Notes: generated by a model not told the origin, from the letters alone. A DNA stretch of 64,000 bases from Angiostrongylus vasorum (GCA_018806985.1 JADANN010000287.1:29617-93616), one strand, 5' to 3'; positions 12,345 to 24,030 are shown, numbered from the stretch's first letter. Program-made: numbers and translations.

Positions 12345-12794
12345 ATTATGCGAAACGGGCAGACCTGCATCCGTATAAAAGAACATCTAGCCGGTAAACT
12401 TAAACCAAATACTCCACTAGGCACGCATAGGACGCAGAGACATAACGGAGATTCGAAGTAGGGGTTGCGATCCGACGCTTCCATGTGAATTCTGGGCGGT
12501 TGGTCTTCACGCGACATACTCAGTGGGAAATTCATAGAAAAGCGGTGAGTTTGCAAAGCTGTGTTCAATGTGATTGAAATCTTGGTTCAACGTTTTCTCT
12601 GTTTGGTTATGGAGGTGTTTGGCCGAATAGATTGCTGTCAACTTGACCTTTCCAGGCTCTGAAGAAGCCGAAATCCGCCGAAACGTCAGCTTGTTCGTGA
12701 ATAAAGAATAAAAAATAACACCTCGTGTTTGCTCAACAAGAATACGAAGAATTACTTGATCAGTGCCGAGGTTAATAGAAAGTCGGACGTGGGA
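12345..12794 (+). repeat. inverted 5' pLTR of element A
   Basis: Holds, in the plus sense, a scrap of the GIY-YIG coding end, the 3' UTR, a hammerhead-like core (near 12650-12700), the AATAAAGAATAAAAAATAAC tail, and then the first ten codons of the element's own ORF (starting CCGAGGTTAATAGAAAG), where homology stops at 12794. It is an inverted copy of the 3' end at 9095-9380. Confidence 0.8.
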
Positions 12795-15700
12795 GTTTTT
12801 TGTTTCTTTCATTTCTTCTTCTTCATTTATTCTGTTATTCATTTGGCCGTTTATTTTATTTCTGATTTTCATTTATTTATTTATTTGTTTATATATTTTT
12901 CTTTTTTATTTACTTATTTATTTGTCTATTTCTTACTTATTTGTCATTGGCGAGGTACTAAAACATACCATATTGTTTGGAAGACACAGAGTAATGCGCA
13001 TACGGTGGTGGTGAGGGTGGCGTCATTCTACCGAAATGGTGCAATCCAAAGGGAACATAGGATAAACGTTCGCCCATCGCAACGGAAATTCTGGTGACGA
13101 CGTTGCATCTCGACCAAACTGACGACTGTAACGGTAATGGAACCCATCACCTACAAACTCACTTGGGAAGAAATGCGAAACCGATATGAATGTGGATGGC
13201 GGACGCGAAAAAAGTATCAAAAAAGTGATAGGATCCAGACAACTCGTGAAATCGGTTTATATGAACATCTAAAAAAATGAAAGAATTAAGGAAATATTAC
13301 AACCTCTGGATACAAGATTTAATGCTCAAGAATGCGAACCCGCATGTATCTCAATCTGCGCCTGTTTCCAAAGGTGGAGCAGATTGTGTAGTAAAGATGT
13401 ACTATAGTCACAATAATGCAACAACTCAGAATTCAGCTTCAATGTCATCTTACAGTGCTCCAAATGCAAGGATACACGGTCTAGAAAACAAGAAAACTCC
13501 CAAAAACAATGTTTTGCGAAACAACTCAGTGTATCCAAATCGGATATGTGCTTTCAAAAGCGTGTATTAACAAAGATATAAAAAATAGAAGAATAACGTG
13601 CTTAACGCTGATTTATCCCTCGGTACATTCCATTTCCTTTGGGAGCGCAGAATGAAATCCATACTTAATGGTGCCTAGTGATACCAAGTCAGTCTTTTTT
13701 ATCCTCTACGGGTGGTTTAGAAGTTTATGGCGTGTTTTGCTAGACCATTTGGCGAGAAGTCATCCGTGGTCACGTGCGCTATAGAGCAGCAGTATCTATT
13801 GCGCAACATAAACTCAGAAGTCAAGGAATAAAGGATTTCTGGATGTGCTATGAAACTGACCATGAAACGCTGCTTGACAATCGATTCAAATAAGAAAAAA
13901 AGCCATATGAAAGACATCGTAGACGCTGTCTAGTGTTTTTATTGAGTCACTGTTGTAAAAAAAAAAGCAGACTTAATGCGGGAAATATGTCCGTCCCACA
14001 GTGTGCTGAAGCCATCAGTACGCCTCCATTGTCGTTTTGAATAAATCTGGACGGAGTATCATTGAATTCGATTCTGAGTCAGGACGATGAGCTGCATATT
14101 CTAACTAGTTTCAGTCATGCAACTGCTGCTTAGATCCGAAGTGTTCGAAATATCATATGAACACATAAATAAATGCTGAGCATACTTGGCAAAATTCGAA
14201 GCCCTAAGGAGATTGTTCTGCGATCAAAGATGTTCACCCCAGCACAAATGTGCACATAGTTCCAACTTTAGTGAGTATTGTCAAAGAGCTTTAAAGTTAT
14301 AATACATTTCTCGGAGCATTCAGTAACTTCTACCAAACTTATTTAGAGAAATAACTACGAAATTTCTGGAATAATTAGGAGCCTTATTTCAGCGCGCAAA
14401 ATAATTCATTCCGCTTTGCTTTGTAAAACTATGCAAACGCACTAACCGTTGGAAATTCTGGGATGTGCGGCAATTGACGCAAAGTGCGCTAAATGTGCCA
14501 CAGGATCGACATTGTTTCTAATAAGTCGATGCCGAATCGTCTAATAAACAGAAAAATTTGACTGGGATTTCAGAAGACTTGATTATCTATCGTATCCCGC
14601 ACCCGTCGAGTCATTGACTTGTACATGACCAGTGCGACCCTTTATAGTAATAGTCGAGATGGGATTTAGCGAAAGAAGCTAACTCACTAAGAAACAGGTT
14701 GGTGAGACGAAAAGTAACTTAGCAATTCTCACTTTTTTTTTCAACTCCTCTACTAACGCCGAACCACTTCTAAGGGAATGAGACTGGAATGATGACGCCG
14801 ATCTGTTCCGAATAATCTGAAAGCGTGTTAAACTCCGTTGTAACAAGGACTTATCTTGTTAATCTTATCAATCTTGAAAAGAACCCAACTTCTTACCTTG
14901 CTTATTTCTTTGAGTCTCTCCCTACTCTTTCTAGAGTGTTTCCGTCTCTTCTGAGAACCGAAATTTTCCCAAAATAATTACGATTTTCACAGGATTCCTG
15001 CAGATTCTACATGGATGTCACAACAGATCTTACTGCTATTTGTTGTGACACCTTCATTGGAGTCATCTGTTGTGGCAGCACATATCGGCGACAATTTCGA
15101 CCCTTTCAAAAACAAACAATCACTTTGTGCAAATCATCATTTGTTAATTTTACAGAAAGATAAGTCAGCTTGAATTCTTCCAGCCTTTTGAATTTTCGCT
15201 TTTTTCAAGTGGACAAGAGTGATGAAGTGTTAGCCGAGCTGCATTCTGCCGTTCTCGCTTCAATCATTTAAAATATCTCAGTTTGCAAGATTCAAGCTCG
15301 GTAACTAGCCACTGACCACAACAATCAAACGCCACTTCACTTTCTGAGCTGTAAGGCATTATATATAACACAGAACCATACTTGTTTAAATACAATCGTA
15401 CACTAATAGATCAATCTGCAGCCAATGTCGGCTGAGATGAGACATCAAGTGGACGGATTATATACAATGAGGAAGAAAAAACACGCGAACGGAAAACTGT
15501 ATTAGGCGAATAACTACTTAAGGATAAGAAAGAAATAGGTTTTTTACAGAATTATCCATCCACTGAATAAATTAGTAGACAGGTGTCCATTTGGAAGTGG
15601 AATTGTTCAACAGGTCCGATGATGAAGCTCACTAAGAAGGTTACGAGAGAGCCAACTGAAGTGGACACTAGACATTCTCGCGCTATTTTCTGATATTGTC

Positions 15701-15911
15701 TTTGATTTAAAAACTTGGTCTCGGGTATGATATGTTTTGCTCTACTTCAATGCGTTCATAACAACAAAGTAGTTTAAGCGATATTCCGAAGAAGATCTGC
15801 AGTGCTTAAATGTAAACTGCAGACACCATCTGAAGATGTATATTGGCACCGGCTTTCTTCTCATCTCTTATTTTTTCATGTTAGCGATTTCTTTATAGTT
15901 CTTATGTTTTA
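12795..15911. other. unassigned sequence
   Basis: Starts with a T-rich low-complexity patch (12800-12945). The rest has only short unsupported frames on both strands (such as 13277-13570 and 13717-13917). No gene, RNA or repeat is recognised. Confidence 0.4.
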
Positions 15912-16160
15912 CGGAAGCGCCCGTGCACCACAGTGGTCAGAGGTTCTCTGGCATACACCTGTGTTCGATCCCGCGACGCAGGCTCACCAAGCCTTCTATC
16001 CCTCCGAATTCGGCAAATTCGTACGAGAGCTGTTTGGAAGTATAGCTGGTAGCACTGACCCGACATATCGGTACGCTACCGCAAGTCATTGTAAGGGCCA
16101 GCTATGCATTCATTCATCTCCAACGACCCTTATTGAAGTTGGAGCTTTATCGTTTTTAGG
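15912..16160 (+). repeat. tRNA-derived SINE
   Basis: Shows a tRNA-like head (CACAGTGGTCAGAGG, then the B-box-like TGTTCGATCCC). The body carries GCAAGTCATTGTAAGGGCC and ATGCATTCATTCATCTCC, and the tail is GAGCTTTATCG. It lacks the AAGTCGAATGCAT segment found in longer copies. Confidence 0.8.
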
Positions 16161-16261
16161 GAGCTAAAACACTACAGAGCATAATTTTTTCATCTTTTAC
16201 TTGCCTTTTGCTTTCTGTATGTTCCTTTTTTTATATAAGGGCAACGTTTGAAATACAACCA

Positions 16262-16365
16262 CAAGAATGCTGAGATTTCGAGCAAAACTCGGGGCCTCAT
16301 CCGAGCTCCGAACTAGCGATCATCTTTCCCAGGGACTCGTGTGCTATCCACTGCACCATTCGAAA
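16262..16365 (-). repeat. tRNA-like SINE head, minus strand, second family
   Basis: On the minus strand there is an A-box-like GGTGCAGTGGATAGCACAC, then a B-box-like GCTAGTTCGGAGCTC. The arms do not form a full cloverleaf, so this is a tRNA-derived repeat head and not a tRNA gene. Its body does not match the main SINE. Confidence 0.4.
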
Positions 16366-17317
16366 ATCTTTCCCATTCTCCCAGTCAGTTTTTTTGCTCT
16401 GTTGGTTTTATCAGCTATCACTCGTGAAGGGGAACGCGGGTTTGAAGGCCAACTGTGGTTTCTTGTTTTGCTCTTATCTCAGCATCTTTGTAGTTGTATT
16501 GAAAACACAATTCAAAAGTGCATCGAGTAGAACAACGAGCCTCAATCCAATCGGCAATTACTCTTTACATTACATAGCACCATTTATAGGTCAACTGGAC
16601 GTTTACTTGCAAAGCTTTGTTCTTCGCTAATGTTTCGGAACGTTTGTACTTATCAGAGGCAGAACGATTCGTTTCGCTTGCCGAGGATCCGTTCATTCTT
16701 GTGATGCGGTCTCCGCTGTCGCATCGAGTTGAATCCAGCGGAGTATCGGTCGAACATCTTGATTTTCAGTATTTTTCTTTGATTATTCATATAGAGGGTA
16801 AATAAAGTTTGTTTATAGAAGCACTTATATTAGCAGCTACCATTATGGCCCGATATACAGTAGGAAACCAGCCAATGAGGACACCGTTATGGATGATGTT
16901 TATGGAAAATAAGGAAGAGAATACGTTCGTTCTCGTGGCACCTCTGGAGAATCGTTCTATGGAGGAAATATCAAAAAGACATGCGCTTTTCAAGAGCAGC
17001 TATAATTTACTAGAAATCAGTAATTTTAAACAGTGATTACAAACACCTCCATCGCCACGACAACCACTATCGGGCTACCGAATCGAATGGACGTGGCTCT
17101 TATGGGGGGCTAAGTTATCGAAACGTTATCCGGCTAGAAGTTTTGTGCTCACCTCGCGTCAGCTCAATCATTATAAATCTGTTGACAACTTCCACCAAGG
17201 TTTAATGGTTTAGTGAAAGTCACTTCTAAGGTTACATTTCAGTTCTCCATCGCAAAAAGATTACAATCGTGCAACCACGAAATCGACGTGGTTCAACACA
17301 TTGACCGCGTGGAAATG
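16366..17317. other. unassigned sequence
   Basis: No gene or repeat recognised; overlapping short frames on both strands at 16787-17036 have no motif. Confidence 0.4.
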
Positions 17318-17397
17318 TGTATTGTGTGTGTATATGTGTATGTGTATGTGCATGTGTATGTGTATGTGTATGTGTATATGTATCTGTATGGGTATGA
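17318..17397. repeat. (TGTATG)n microsatellite
   Basis: Imperfect TG/TATG/TGTATG tract, followed to about 17475 by GT-rich degenerate sequence. The His/Thr/Ile-rich and Val/Tyr-rich frames here are repeat translations. Confidence 0.9.
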
Positions 17398-18001
17398 TGC
17401 GCGTTAATGGGCATGTGAGTGTGAGCATATGTTGATGGGTTGGTGGGTGTGTGTTGGTGTCCGCGTGTGTATATGGATATATACTAAAGGGTGATTTGTA
17501 ATGCACAGGGTTATTGTTCAACCGACAACATACTCGGCATTATTCTTCGACTTGGCGCCGGTAAATAATTCTCCACCATGGAAAAGTGCAATGGAAGTTT
17601 TACAAACACAAAATGAAAAATATTAATGACTCTGAACTTAGTGAGCTTCGTTAAACTTAACACTTCTGATAACGACCGAGTCTCTCTTCATGGAGCTTTT
17701 GTGTAGTGAACGTAGTACAGTTTAAGGTCTTCACTGCGATTCGGCTCGCAGCATTCTTATTTGCGTTGAACGCAACGTGAATGGAAATTTTATATATGTA
17801 CAGTAGACTACACGAAATTGTGATACCCTTCTTTTTGAAGTACTACTACACTTAATAATATACGAAGCCAATCGATCGAGATATAGAAACGAGTGGAAAA
17901 TGTGGAAAGACTTCATGATGTATGAAAACTAGTCATCCAATTACCTCTTCTCTTTTCTTGGACAGATGGCTTTGTAGATGTTAAGAATTCGAAAAAAAAA
18001 C

Positions 18002-18007
18002 TTTATT
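18002..18007 (-). other. polyadenylation signal, GATA copy 1
   Basis: AATAAA on the minus strand, about 90 bp past the stop (TAA at 18096-18098) that closes the paralogous frame. Confidence 0.5.
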
Positions 18008-18308
18008 ACAAACAAGGTATGTAGAAAATCGCGGGAGTGAATCAATAGAAGAAAAAAACCCGTAATAAAAAAGAGGTGAAGCCCCTGAAGAGCTATTAAA
18101 GTCGCATATAAACAGGTGCTCTCTCATCGTTTTCTTCATTGCTGTCATCGTGAAACAGAGCAAACGTAAGAGTATTTGCGGAAGCATCCGCACCCGCCGG
18201 CTCGACTTCAGACGGAGTTCTATGGGGAACGGACGAGTAGTTCGGAAGACTACATCTAGGATACCCTTCATTTATAATAGCAAACGGTTCACTGTATCGA
18301 TCCTCGAA

Positions 18309-18912
18309 CTAATTGTTACTGAACGTGTTTTGCTGTATTGGCTCGCTATGGTCGGGATACTCCATGAAACTTTGGCACGTTTGCTTCTGCTGAACTTCCA
18401 TTTTGTGATCGGTAAAACTAAGCCCCTTGTTAACTGGCTCATATTCCATCACATTTGGGGATGGATTTGGAGCCTCAGTCAGCACATGCTGACCGAATAC
18501 ACCGGTTCCTGAAGAAGCGCGGTGAGAATGCCTCGCGTAACTGAGCTGATCGTTCACTTCTGAGGGACTTGTTTGCTGCCTCATATTGTAGCTCATCATC
18601 ATCGGATTTTGACTGCCGTAGTGAACGTTGGAAGAAATGGAAGTTGAGTGGGAATGCGCACAAGATGCGTTCGATGGTGCCAGATAATTCTGTACTGCAT
18701 TTGATTGTTCTTGATTAAAATCAGATGACTGAACAGGGTGGCATTGAGGAATCGAGGGCAGTAGAGATGACTTCCGGAATTGTCTCGCCTTGCCTTTGGC
18801 TTCCTTCGCACACAACTTGCAACGTGGGCGGCGATTTCGTTTCACGACTATGTCACGACGCAACTCAGGCGGACGCTTTCGACCATTCTTTCGGAAGAAT
18901 AAATTACAGGCA
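18309..18912 (-). other. GATA copy 1 last exon (second half of finger plus C-terminus)
   Basis: The acceptor ATATTTCAG ends at 18913. The split codon AA|T completes the Asn of CNAC, followed by NLFFRKNGRKRPPELRRD and a second CKLC pair that is not part of the finger. The rest is Ser/Gln/Asn-rich and disordered in character, as in copy 2. Confidence 0.85.
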
Positions 18913-18998
18913 CTGAAATATCGTGAGCTCTTTACAACATAGTTGCCAAGTGGAACAAAATATTATCAAAATTTTCTGTATAGAGAAATTATTTGGGG

Positions 18999-19275
18999 GG
19001 TGCGTGTGGCGCAGTGGTCGGAGGCAGGCGACATGCAACACACACGTGGAATCGATCGACGCGCCTATGGCCCATCAAGCCTTCCATCAATCGTGGGTCG
19101 GTAAGTTGGTACCAGACTTGTCTGGAAGAATAGCAGCACTGGCTCGACACATCGGCCACTGCGAGTCATTGTAGAGGCCAGATATGCATTGAATCACCTC
19201 CAACGATGGTTAATTAAGTCGAATGCATGGCGCATTCCTCACTTGAACAACGCTGAAAGCTTTGTCCTTTATGCT
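18999..19275 (+). repeat. tRNA-derived SINE in GATA copy 1 intron
   Basis: Full-length copy: GTGGCGCAGTGGTCGGAGGC head, GGAATCGATCGACGC B-box region, CGACACATCGGCCACTGCGAG body and GCTTTGTCCTTT tail. It lies in the intron between the two zinc-finger exons. The same intron in unit 2 (51211-51525) lacks it, so it inserted after the duplication. Confidence 0.85.
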
Positions 19276-19500
19276 TTACAGAAATTATTAAACAAGTGTT
19301 CTTTTTAGTTAACAAGTGCCATTTAAAGGCGCCAATTCATAGCTGTCAATTTATGCATTCTTTTCGGGATTTTTTTTGTTACTGATTGCAAGTCAATGAT
19401 GTAGGAAGGAGAAAGCTTTTTTGTTTTGTTTAAAACGCCATTTTTAAAAAAGAATTTCTTTTGTTATGGAAAACTAAGTTTAAATCAGTTCCGTACTTAC

Positions 19501-19592
19501 TTGCATTCGGGTTTTCCATCTACACTTCTCCTCCACGCGCTTGTGTTTCTAGTTCCGCAGTTTGCGCATTCAATATTTGTTCTCACGACAAC
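19501..19592 (-). other. GATA copy 1 exon with first half of zinc finger
   Basis: A 92-nt exon between acceptor CATTTTCAG and donor GTAAGTACGG. It encodes CANCGTRNTSAWRR, SVDGKPE and the first two bases of the next Asn codon. Length and both splice sites match copy 2 (51526-51617). Confidence 0.88.
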
Positions 19593-20442
19593 CTGAAAAT
19601 GAATGCAACCAAGCTTTCCATTGGCAGTTTCAAAACGACGAGCAAATGTTTGTCTTAAACGAACGTTATTCAATTAGTTCGCTTCAGCTATTTCCAGATT
19701 GAGAATGTCAATCAGTTGAAGGCTAGTGATGAGTACAGGAAGAATGGAGAATTTCTATATAATTCAGTAGTGAGCCTTTTGTTTACCTAAACGTTGAACT
19801 TTGGCTTACGATATCAAATCCTTTTTATTCCTACTGAGGAGAATATTGGTCGAATTTCAGGTTTGCAGTCCATGAATGCTTCTTATCGCTTTAATTAAAA
19901 AGGTGGCTCTAAGATTGATTTCCACGGTCTCCTTGTCAAATGACAGCTGCTCTAGCACAGAACTTTTTTGTGAATTGGTAGAAACAAAAGTAAGATAGAA
20001 TAGACAGGTTCAAACGTAAGATGATTGGCAAGAAAATCTCTGCCATATTTGTCCATTTCAATGTTTACCACGTGACCGTGGCTGATAGGTGTTATAGGTG
20101 TTCCTTAACTGCGACGTGCAAAAGTGATTCCATCCCCGTCGAGATTACCTCAGTTGAGAAGGAGTTCGACATTTTCATCCAGACGCGCTAAGAATAAACC
20201 TTTGTCATGGTGAAGTTTGATGAGTTTACATTGGCTGTCTCCCCACCAAAAAGTATAAATTAAGAGCCAGGTAGTAAAATGTACTATTAGTGACATCACA
20301 ATCTACGTAGCGCATGTAGCTCAAATCTAACAACCAGTTTGCTAAGTATCCTACAATAATAAAAAAAGACGTATTTTTTTGCAAAGAAACCGATAATGCC
20401 TTACAAATAGTCGCATTATTTAGCCTTATGCCACGCAACTTA

Positions 20443-20712
20443 GGTGGCGCTTGTAGCGCAGTGATCGGAGGCGCCCTCTATTACACATCATGCGATCGAT
20501 CCTCGCTTCCATGTTTCACCAAGCCCTCTCCATCCCTCCGGGGGTCTACAATTTGGTAACAGACTTTTCTGGGAGGATAGCAGCACTGGCTCAATAGATT
20601 GGTGGGCCACCACTAGTCATAGTAAAGGACAGATACGCATTCAATAACCTCCAAACGATGCTCAATGAAGTCGAATGTGTGGAGCATCAACGCCGAGCGC
20701 TGTATCCTTCAC
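20443..20712 (+). repeat. tRNA-derived SINE with target duplication
   Basis: Head TTGTAGCGCAGTGATCGGAGG, body CGATGCTCAATGAAGTCG, tail GCGCTGTATCCTTC. It is flanked by TTATGCCACGCAACTTAG (from 20426) and TTATGCCACACAGTTCTAG (from 20717), an aged duplication of about 16-18 bp. Unit 2 has the empty site near 52320 (TTTTATGCACGCAACT). Confidence 0.88.
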
Positions 20713-20897
20713 TCTTTTATGCCACACAGTTCTAGCTTAGAACCGACGGTATTCCGATGTGTAAAATTACAACTTGCTATGCATAATGAAGTATTCGCCA
20801 CCTAGTAAAGGCAACTACCTATCTATGAATTGTTCCATGGTCTATTCCCTATCTATTGCGAAATCATTTTCTATCGCTCTGCAGTCTACACTCTCCT

Positions 20898-21287
20898 CCC
20901 AATAGTTTACCCCCCTCATCGTGGCTGGAAGGTGTTCCTTGGGTGTTGGACTGCGATGTACAGCGGGGGGGATTCGTCTTCCCCGGCAGAGTCTCCCAAG
21001 CTGAGAAGGAGTCTGGCGTTTCCATCAGGAAGCCTAGCTAAGAGTAAACCAATACCAGGATCCACCGCCGTCCTGGTATCAAAATCGCATGATGGCAAAT
21101 ATCCCTGTGATCCACAAGGGCTGCGACTACCTGTAGTAGCGAAGACCTGAGGCAGACTTTGGCTAGACTGTCCTTGGGATTCCAGGGAACCACAGTGGCT
21201 AAACAAGCAAAACTCCGAAGCAATGGAAATTATGCTGCGGTCCGCACAACCAGTGAGGACGGGCAATTCAAGTATCACGTAAGTAAG
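20898..21287 (+). repeat. dispersed repeat R1, copy b (complete, with empty site)
   Basis: Full-length R1 inserted between GTCTACACTCT (left) and GTCTACTCTCT (from 21298), a near-perfect 11-bp duplication. In unit 2 the corresponding site is uninterrupted at 55907-55925. This shows that R1 is mobile and about 390-400 bp long. Confidence 0.82.
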
Positions 21288-21460
21288 TCTACTCTCTGCG
21301 TATTTCAAAATCGTTTCCATCACTAGCGTTGAGATTTCTCACCGGGAAATATGGGGCGAGAGATTGTGAAGCTCGATCTCTGCATAGTTACTGATAAGTA
21401 GCGGAAGTGTTTGCAACAATTCAGTTTGCAAAAGAACTAAACAACAAGAACGACCACTTA

Positions 21461-21531
21461 CTGTTCGGCGGGGGTTTCCCCGGTTCATTAGTTGGATGAG
21501 GACAAGGAGGATATCGGGGAGTCTTAGTAAC
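21461..21531 (-). other. GATA copy 1 proline-rich exon (frame-disrupted)
   Basis: Acceptor CCTTTGTAG and donor GTAAGTGG flank 71 nt that align to the 69-nt exon of copy 2. The two extra bases fall in G and C homopolymers. With this length the following zinc-finger exon would hit a stop within three codons. Confidence 0.65.
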
Positions 21532-21544
21532 CTACAAAGGTTTT

Positions 21545-22150
21545 TGAAGTAAACAATCGTTTATTTCAACGTCTGCGAATGTGATGAAAATCTACAACCA
21601 ATCTCTCATTATTATTGATTGCATTAAGTTAATGTGGAGCAGGCATTACAGTGAAATTCTGAAAGAGGCGACTACCCAATAATTAAAACAAATTATTGAT
21701 GGTATACGAACAGCGATGAGAAATATCAGTCATCACTAGGGAGTTGTCACAGAGGGTGGCGTCGCACTTGATTTTCGGGGAAATCAGATGACCACATAAC
21801 TGTACCCTACAATAGGGTTCCCGTACTGAATACTCAGCAAATCCTTATTGCGAAATCTACGAGATTTGAAAGTAGCTGACGTTAAGCTTTCTTCAAAGTG
21901 GAGAAGTTATCCGAGTCGATCAGAATTAGACTGTCAGCAGCAGTAGCACTTTATCGACTGCAGCGTCTTGAAAATCACAATCGTGGACTAAAAACCAGAA
22001 TTTGTTTATTGAAACGCGTCCAGATTTTGAACGACGACGGCACAGTTCACGAATACAGTGGAAGATACTTCTTAAATCGCAACGAATGCGAGCATTCATA
22101 GGAATCTGCCAGTTTCTAAAGACGGCAGTAGTGGTCTCCTTCTCCCATTT
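21545..22150. other. near-identical intronic tract shared with unit 2
   Basis: Aligns to 56163-56755 with only about 15-20 differences by eye and an uninterrupted identical stretch of about 256 bp (21675-21930), while the neighbouring exons and introns of the two units are roughly 75-88% alike. It contains a 67-codon plus-strand frame (21898-22101) that a 1-bp deletion breaks in unit 2, so coding is unlikely. Confidence 0.7.
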
Positions 22151-22204
22151 GTCAATTCTACGAGAATAATTGGTATTATTCTAGTCTGTTGAGATGGTAC
22201 GACA

Positions 22205-22275
22205 TTGTTATATAACTTTTATTCTACTAACTTTTCGACGTCTTCGTTTTCTTCAGAGCAATTGACCTAAACTGA
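22205..22275 (-). repeat. old Penelope pLTR relic
   Basis: The minus strand reads GCTCTGAAGA, a short spacer, CGAAAAGTTAG and AATAAAAGT, laid out like the hammerhead-like pLTR ends of elements A-C. It is present at the same place in unit 2 (57010-57080), so it predates the duplication. Confidence 0.4.
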
Positions 22276-23034
22276 TGATTCCCACGTATACCACCTCGCC
22301 AACAGTGTGTTTGTTGTCGCTAGCGTTGGAACCCAATGAGCTGGAGCTCCGATCGAATGGAGAACTTCACTCGACGATGCCATTTTATACAGGACGGACG
22401 TTGATCTAGATCTTATTGGGATATTTATTGGCGAAAATGCGCCGTAGTTTTCAGCAGCTCCTTCGACACAACACAAAGGTAAGGATATTGTGGTACGGCG
22501 GCTACATGGATGATTCCTAAGCAGAACTCAGAATTACCTAAAATGAGGAAGAGTTCAACAGTTCCTTGTGGAAGCCGAGCCAAAAGCAGACCTACATTGC
22601 CTATGAGCCCTGTCAGTTATGTACATCTGCATGCTTGCCAGGGACCTATAAACGTGAAGGAACTCATGCTAAAAAAATTGGACGCCTTTTGTAAGTGAAA
22701 GTAGCCGAAGTAACAGCACTGGTGGACGATGGTGCAAATGTAGGTTTCACAGGATAAGGCCAAAGTGCGCAGTGGGTCACACTCCGCAACTGATGTAGTT
22801 ACCTTGTTAGTATTGAGCTATTCTGATTTTGGCCAAGAACTACGCTAATATTCCAACTTCACAACTAACTTTTTTAACTAACTGGTCGAACTCCAATGAG
22901 TAATGAGGTGATTAATTGAGTCCCATGCAGTCAAGCTGTCAGGTATAAGATAGCGATTTCTTACTGTAGCTTGCTTTATCTGTAGAAAAAATGACTGGAC
23001 TGGGAAATAATGAAAACGCTCGGCTAAACGGTTG

Positions 23035-23640
23035 CGCAGAAAAGTGTGTACGGCTCCCCGAGCGACCTCATCAAGAATTGTGAATCACATTCACAATAAC
23101 ATACAGAGCACTCTATGTTAATCACTTAACTGAAATCCAATACACCCAATAATCAGTAAAAACTATAGCAGATTGCAAGGCGGAAGAAGACCTACTATAT
23201 TCAATGCATAGCAAGAAGAAATACTGGTAATACCGAGAAGGAAAACAGTGGAGACTTGCAGAGACACTCGGATGTATTCGTAGAGGAGAGAACGTTGTCG
23301 AACCTCATCGACATGATAATTTGGCAAGGACAGCGGAAGTGAACGGTTGTACGAAAAGATTAAGATTCACTAATTTTCACGCAATACATAAATACGGGAC
23401 AATCGAGTAATTAAAAAACTTTTACTGTTCGAATCGAGGTCTGCTAGTTTTGATGATTTTTTTGACAATTAGGAAGCAGTACCGAGTGAGTTAAAGATGA
23501 TGGCAGTGATACTACACATATTCATTTCCGAACAGCATTTTGTTACACTTGGGCTAAAACTCCACAAGTAGGAACGGATTGTCTGCTAATAAAATGCTAC
23601 GCTTCATGCCATTCAATGTTCAACTACACTGAAACAAGTC
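23035..23640. other. copy-1-specific block of unknown origin
   Basis: About 600 bp absent from unit 2, where the homologous sequence passes directly from 57845 into the exon donor. It starts within a few bases of the donor of exon 23648-23750. No recognisable coding or repeat structure. Confidence 0.5.
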
Positions 23641-23647
23641 GACTCAC

Positions 23648-23750
23648 TCCCAGACGTGGAGGAACGGGCGGAACAGCTGGTGGAGGTAAGGGAGCGGTAG
23701 GTGCCGTCATGGTTGGACAGTTCGGAGCGTACAGATTAGTTGTGGAGTAG
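23648..23750 (-). other. GATA copy 1 exon (Pro-rich N-terminal region)
   Basis: Acceptor TTTGTTCTTCAG, donor GTGAGTCG; 103 nt encoding YSTTNLYAPNCPTM and a Pro-rich run. Copy 2 has a 106-nt counterpart with the same phases. An upstream in-frame stretch (to 23842) could extend the exon, but copy 2 carries a 1-nt indel there, which favours an intron. Confidence 0.7.
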
Positions 23751-23972
23751 CTGAAGAACAAAAAATGTTCCACTCCAAATTTATTACTCATAAAAAAATC
23801 GAAGTGGTCTTCCAAACGTGCGATATCTGACACTAAATCCAAGTCTTAATTTGAAGGCGTTTTCTAAATTACTTATAGTAAAACTGGGACTTTGCTTTGT
23901 GTGACATCACAGGTAATTTTTGATTTTCACTAAGAGTTGCGGCTTAATCAAGGACTTTTTGTGAGAACTCAC

Positions 23973-24030
23973 TTCGATAGATTTTGCGTTGATCCGCTAA
24001 CGCTTTGATACCGTCTATGACTGTGAACAA
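23973..24030 (-). other. GATA copy 1 58-nt exon
   Basis: Acceptor TTATTTCAG, donor GTGAGTTC. Length is identical to the copy 2 exon at 58250-58307, and both copies stay open in the frame required by the neighbouring exons. Confidence 0.6.

Larger units (their letters stand above)
9095..12794 (-). mobile_element. Penelope-like retroelement A (near complete, inactive)
   Basis: Penelope-like elements encode a reverse transcriptase fused to a GIY-YIG endonuclease. Read on the minus strand the order is: an inverted 5' pLTR (12794 to ~12345), a 5' leader with TATAAATA, N-terminal coding (from ~12024), RT core (10160-10771), GIY-YIG (9387-9716), 3' UTR and a hammerhead-like pLTR end (9290-9095). 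The coding region is split by stops and frameshifts, and the expected ATG is GTG, so the copy is dead. No clear target duplication was found. It is the same family as element B at 35.9-39.6 kb, in opposite orientation, and its 3' end abuts GCTTTATCCTTG, which resembles the SINE tail. Confidence 0.88.

Noticed and set aside
12507..12872. 121-codon minus-strand frame and the overlapping plus frame starting with the ORF start sequence
   Set aside because: Both run through the inverted pLTR of element A into T-rich flanking DNA; they are by-products of the repeat, not separate genes.
16262..16365. Possible tRNA gene on the minus strand
   Set aside because: A- and B-box-like words are present, but acceptor and anticodon arms do not pair as a cloverleaf; kept as a SINE-like head only.
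17213..17521. Val/Tyr-rich and His/Thr-rich frames
   Set aside because: Repeat translation of the TG-rich microsatellite.
20830..21323. Long frames on both strands of the R1 repeat (106 and 135 codons)
   Set aside because: Both strands are open at once and the frames are not kept in all copies. GC-rich composition explains this better than a conserved protein.
21898..22101. 67-codon frame in the highly similar tract
   Set aside because: The paralogous unit has a 1-bp deletion that breaks it while the surrounding DNA stays nearly identical, so the conservation is not due to this protein.
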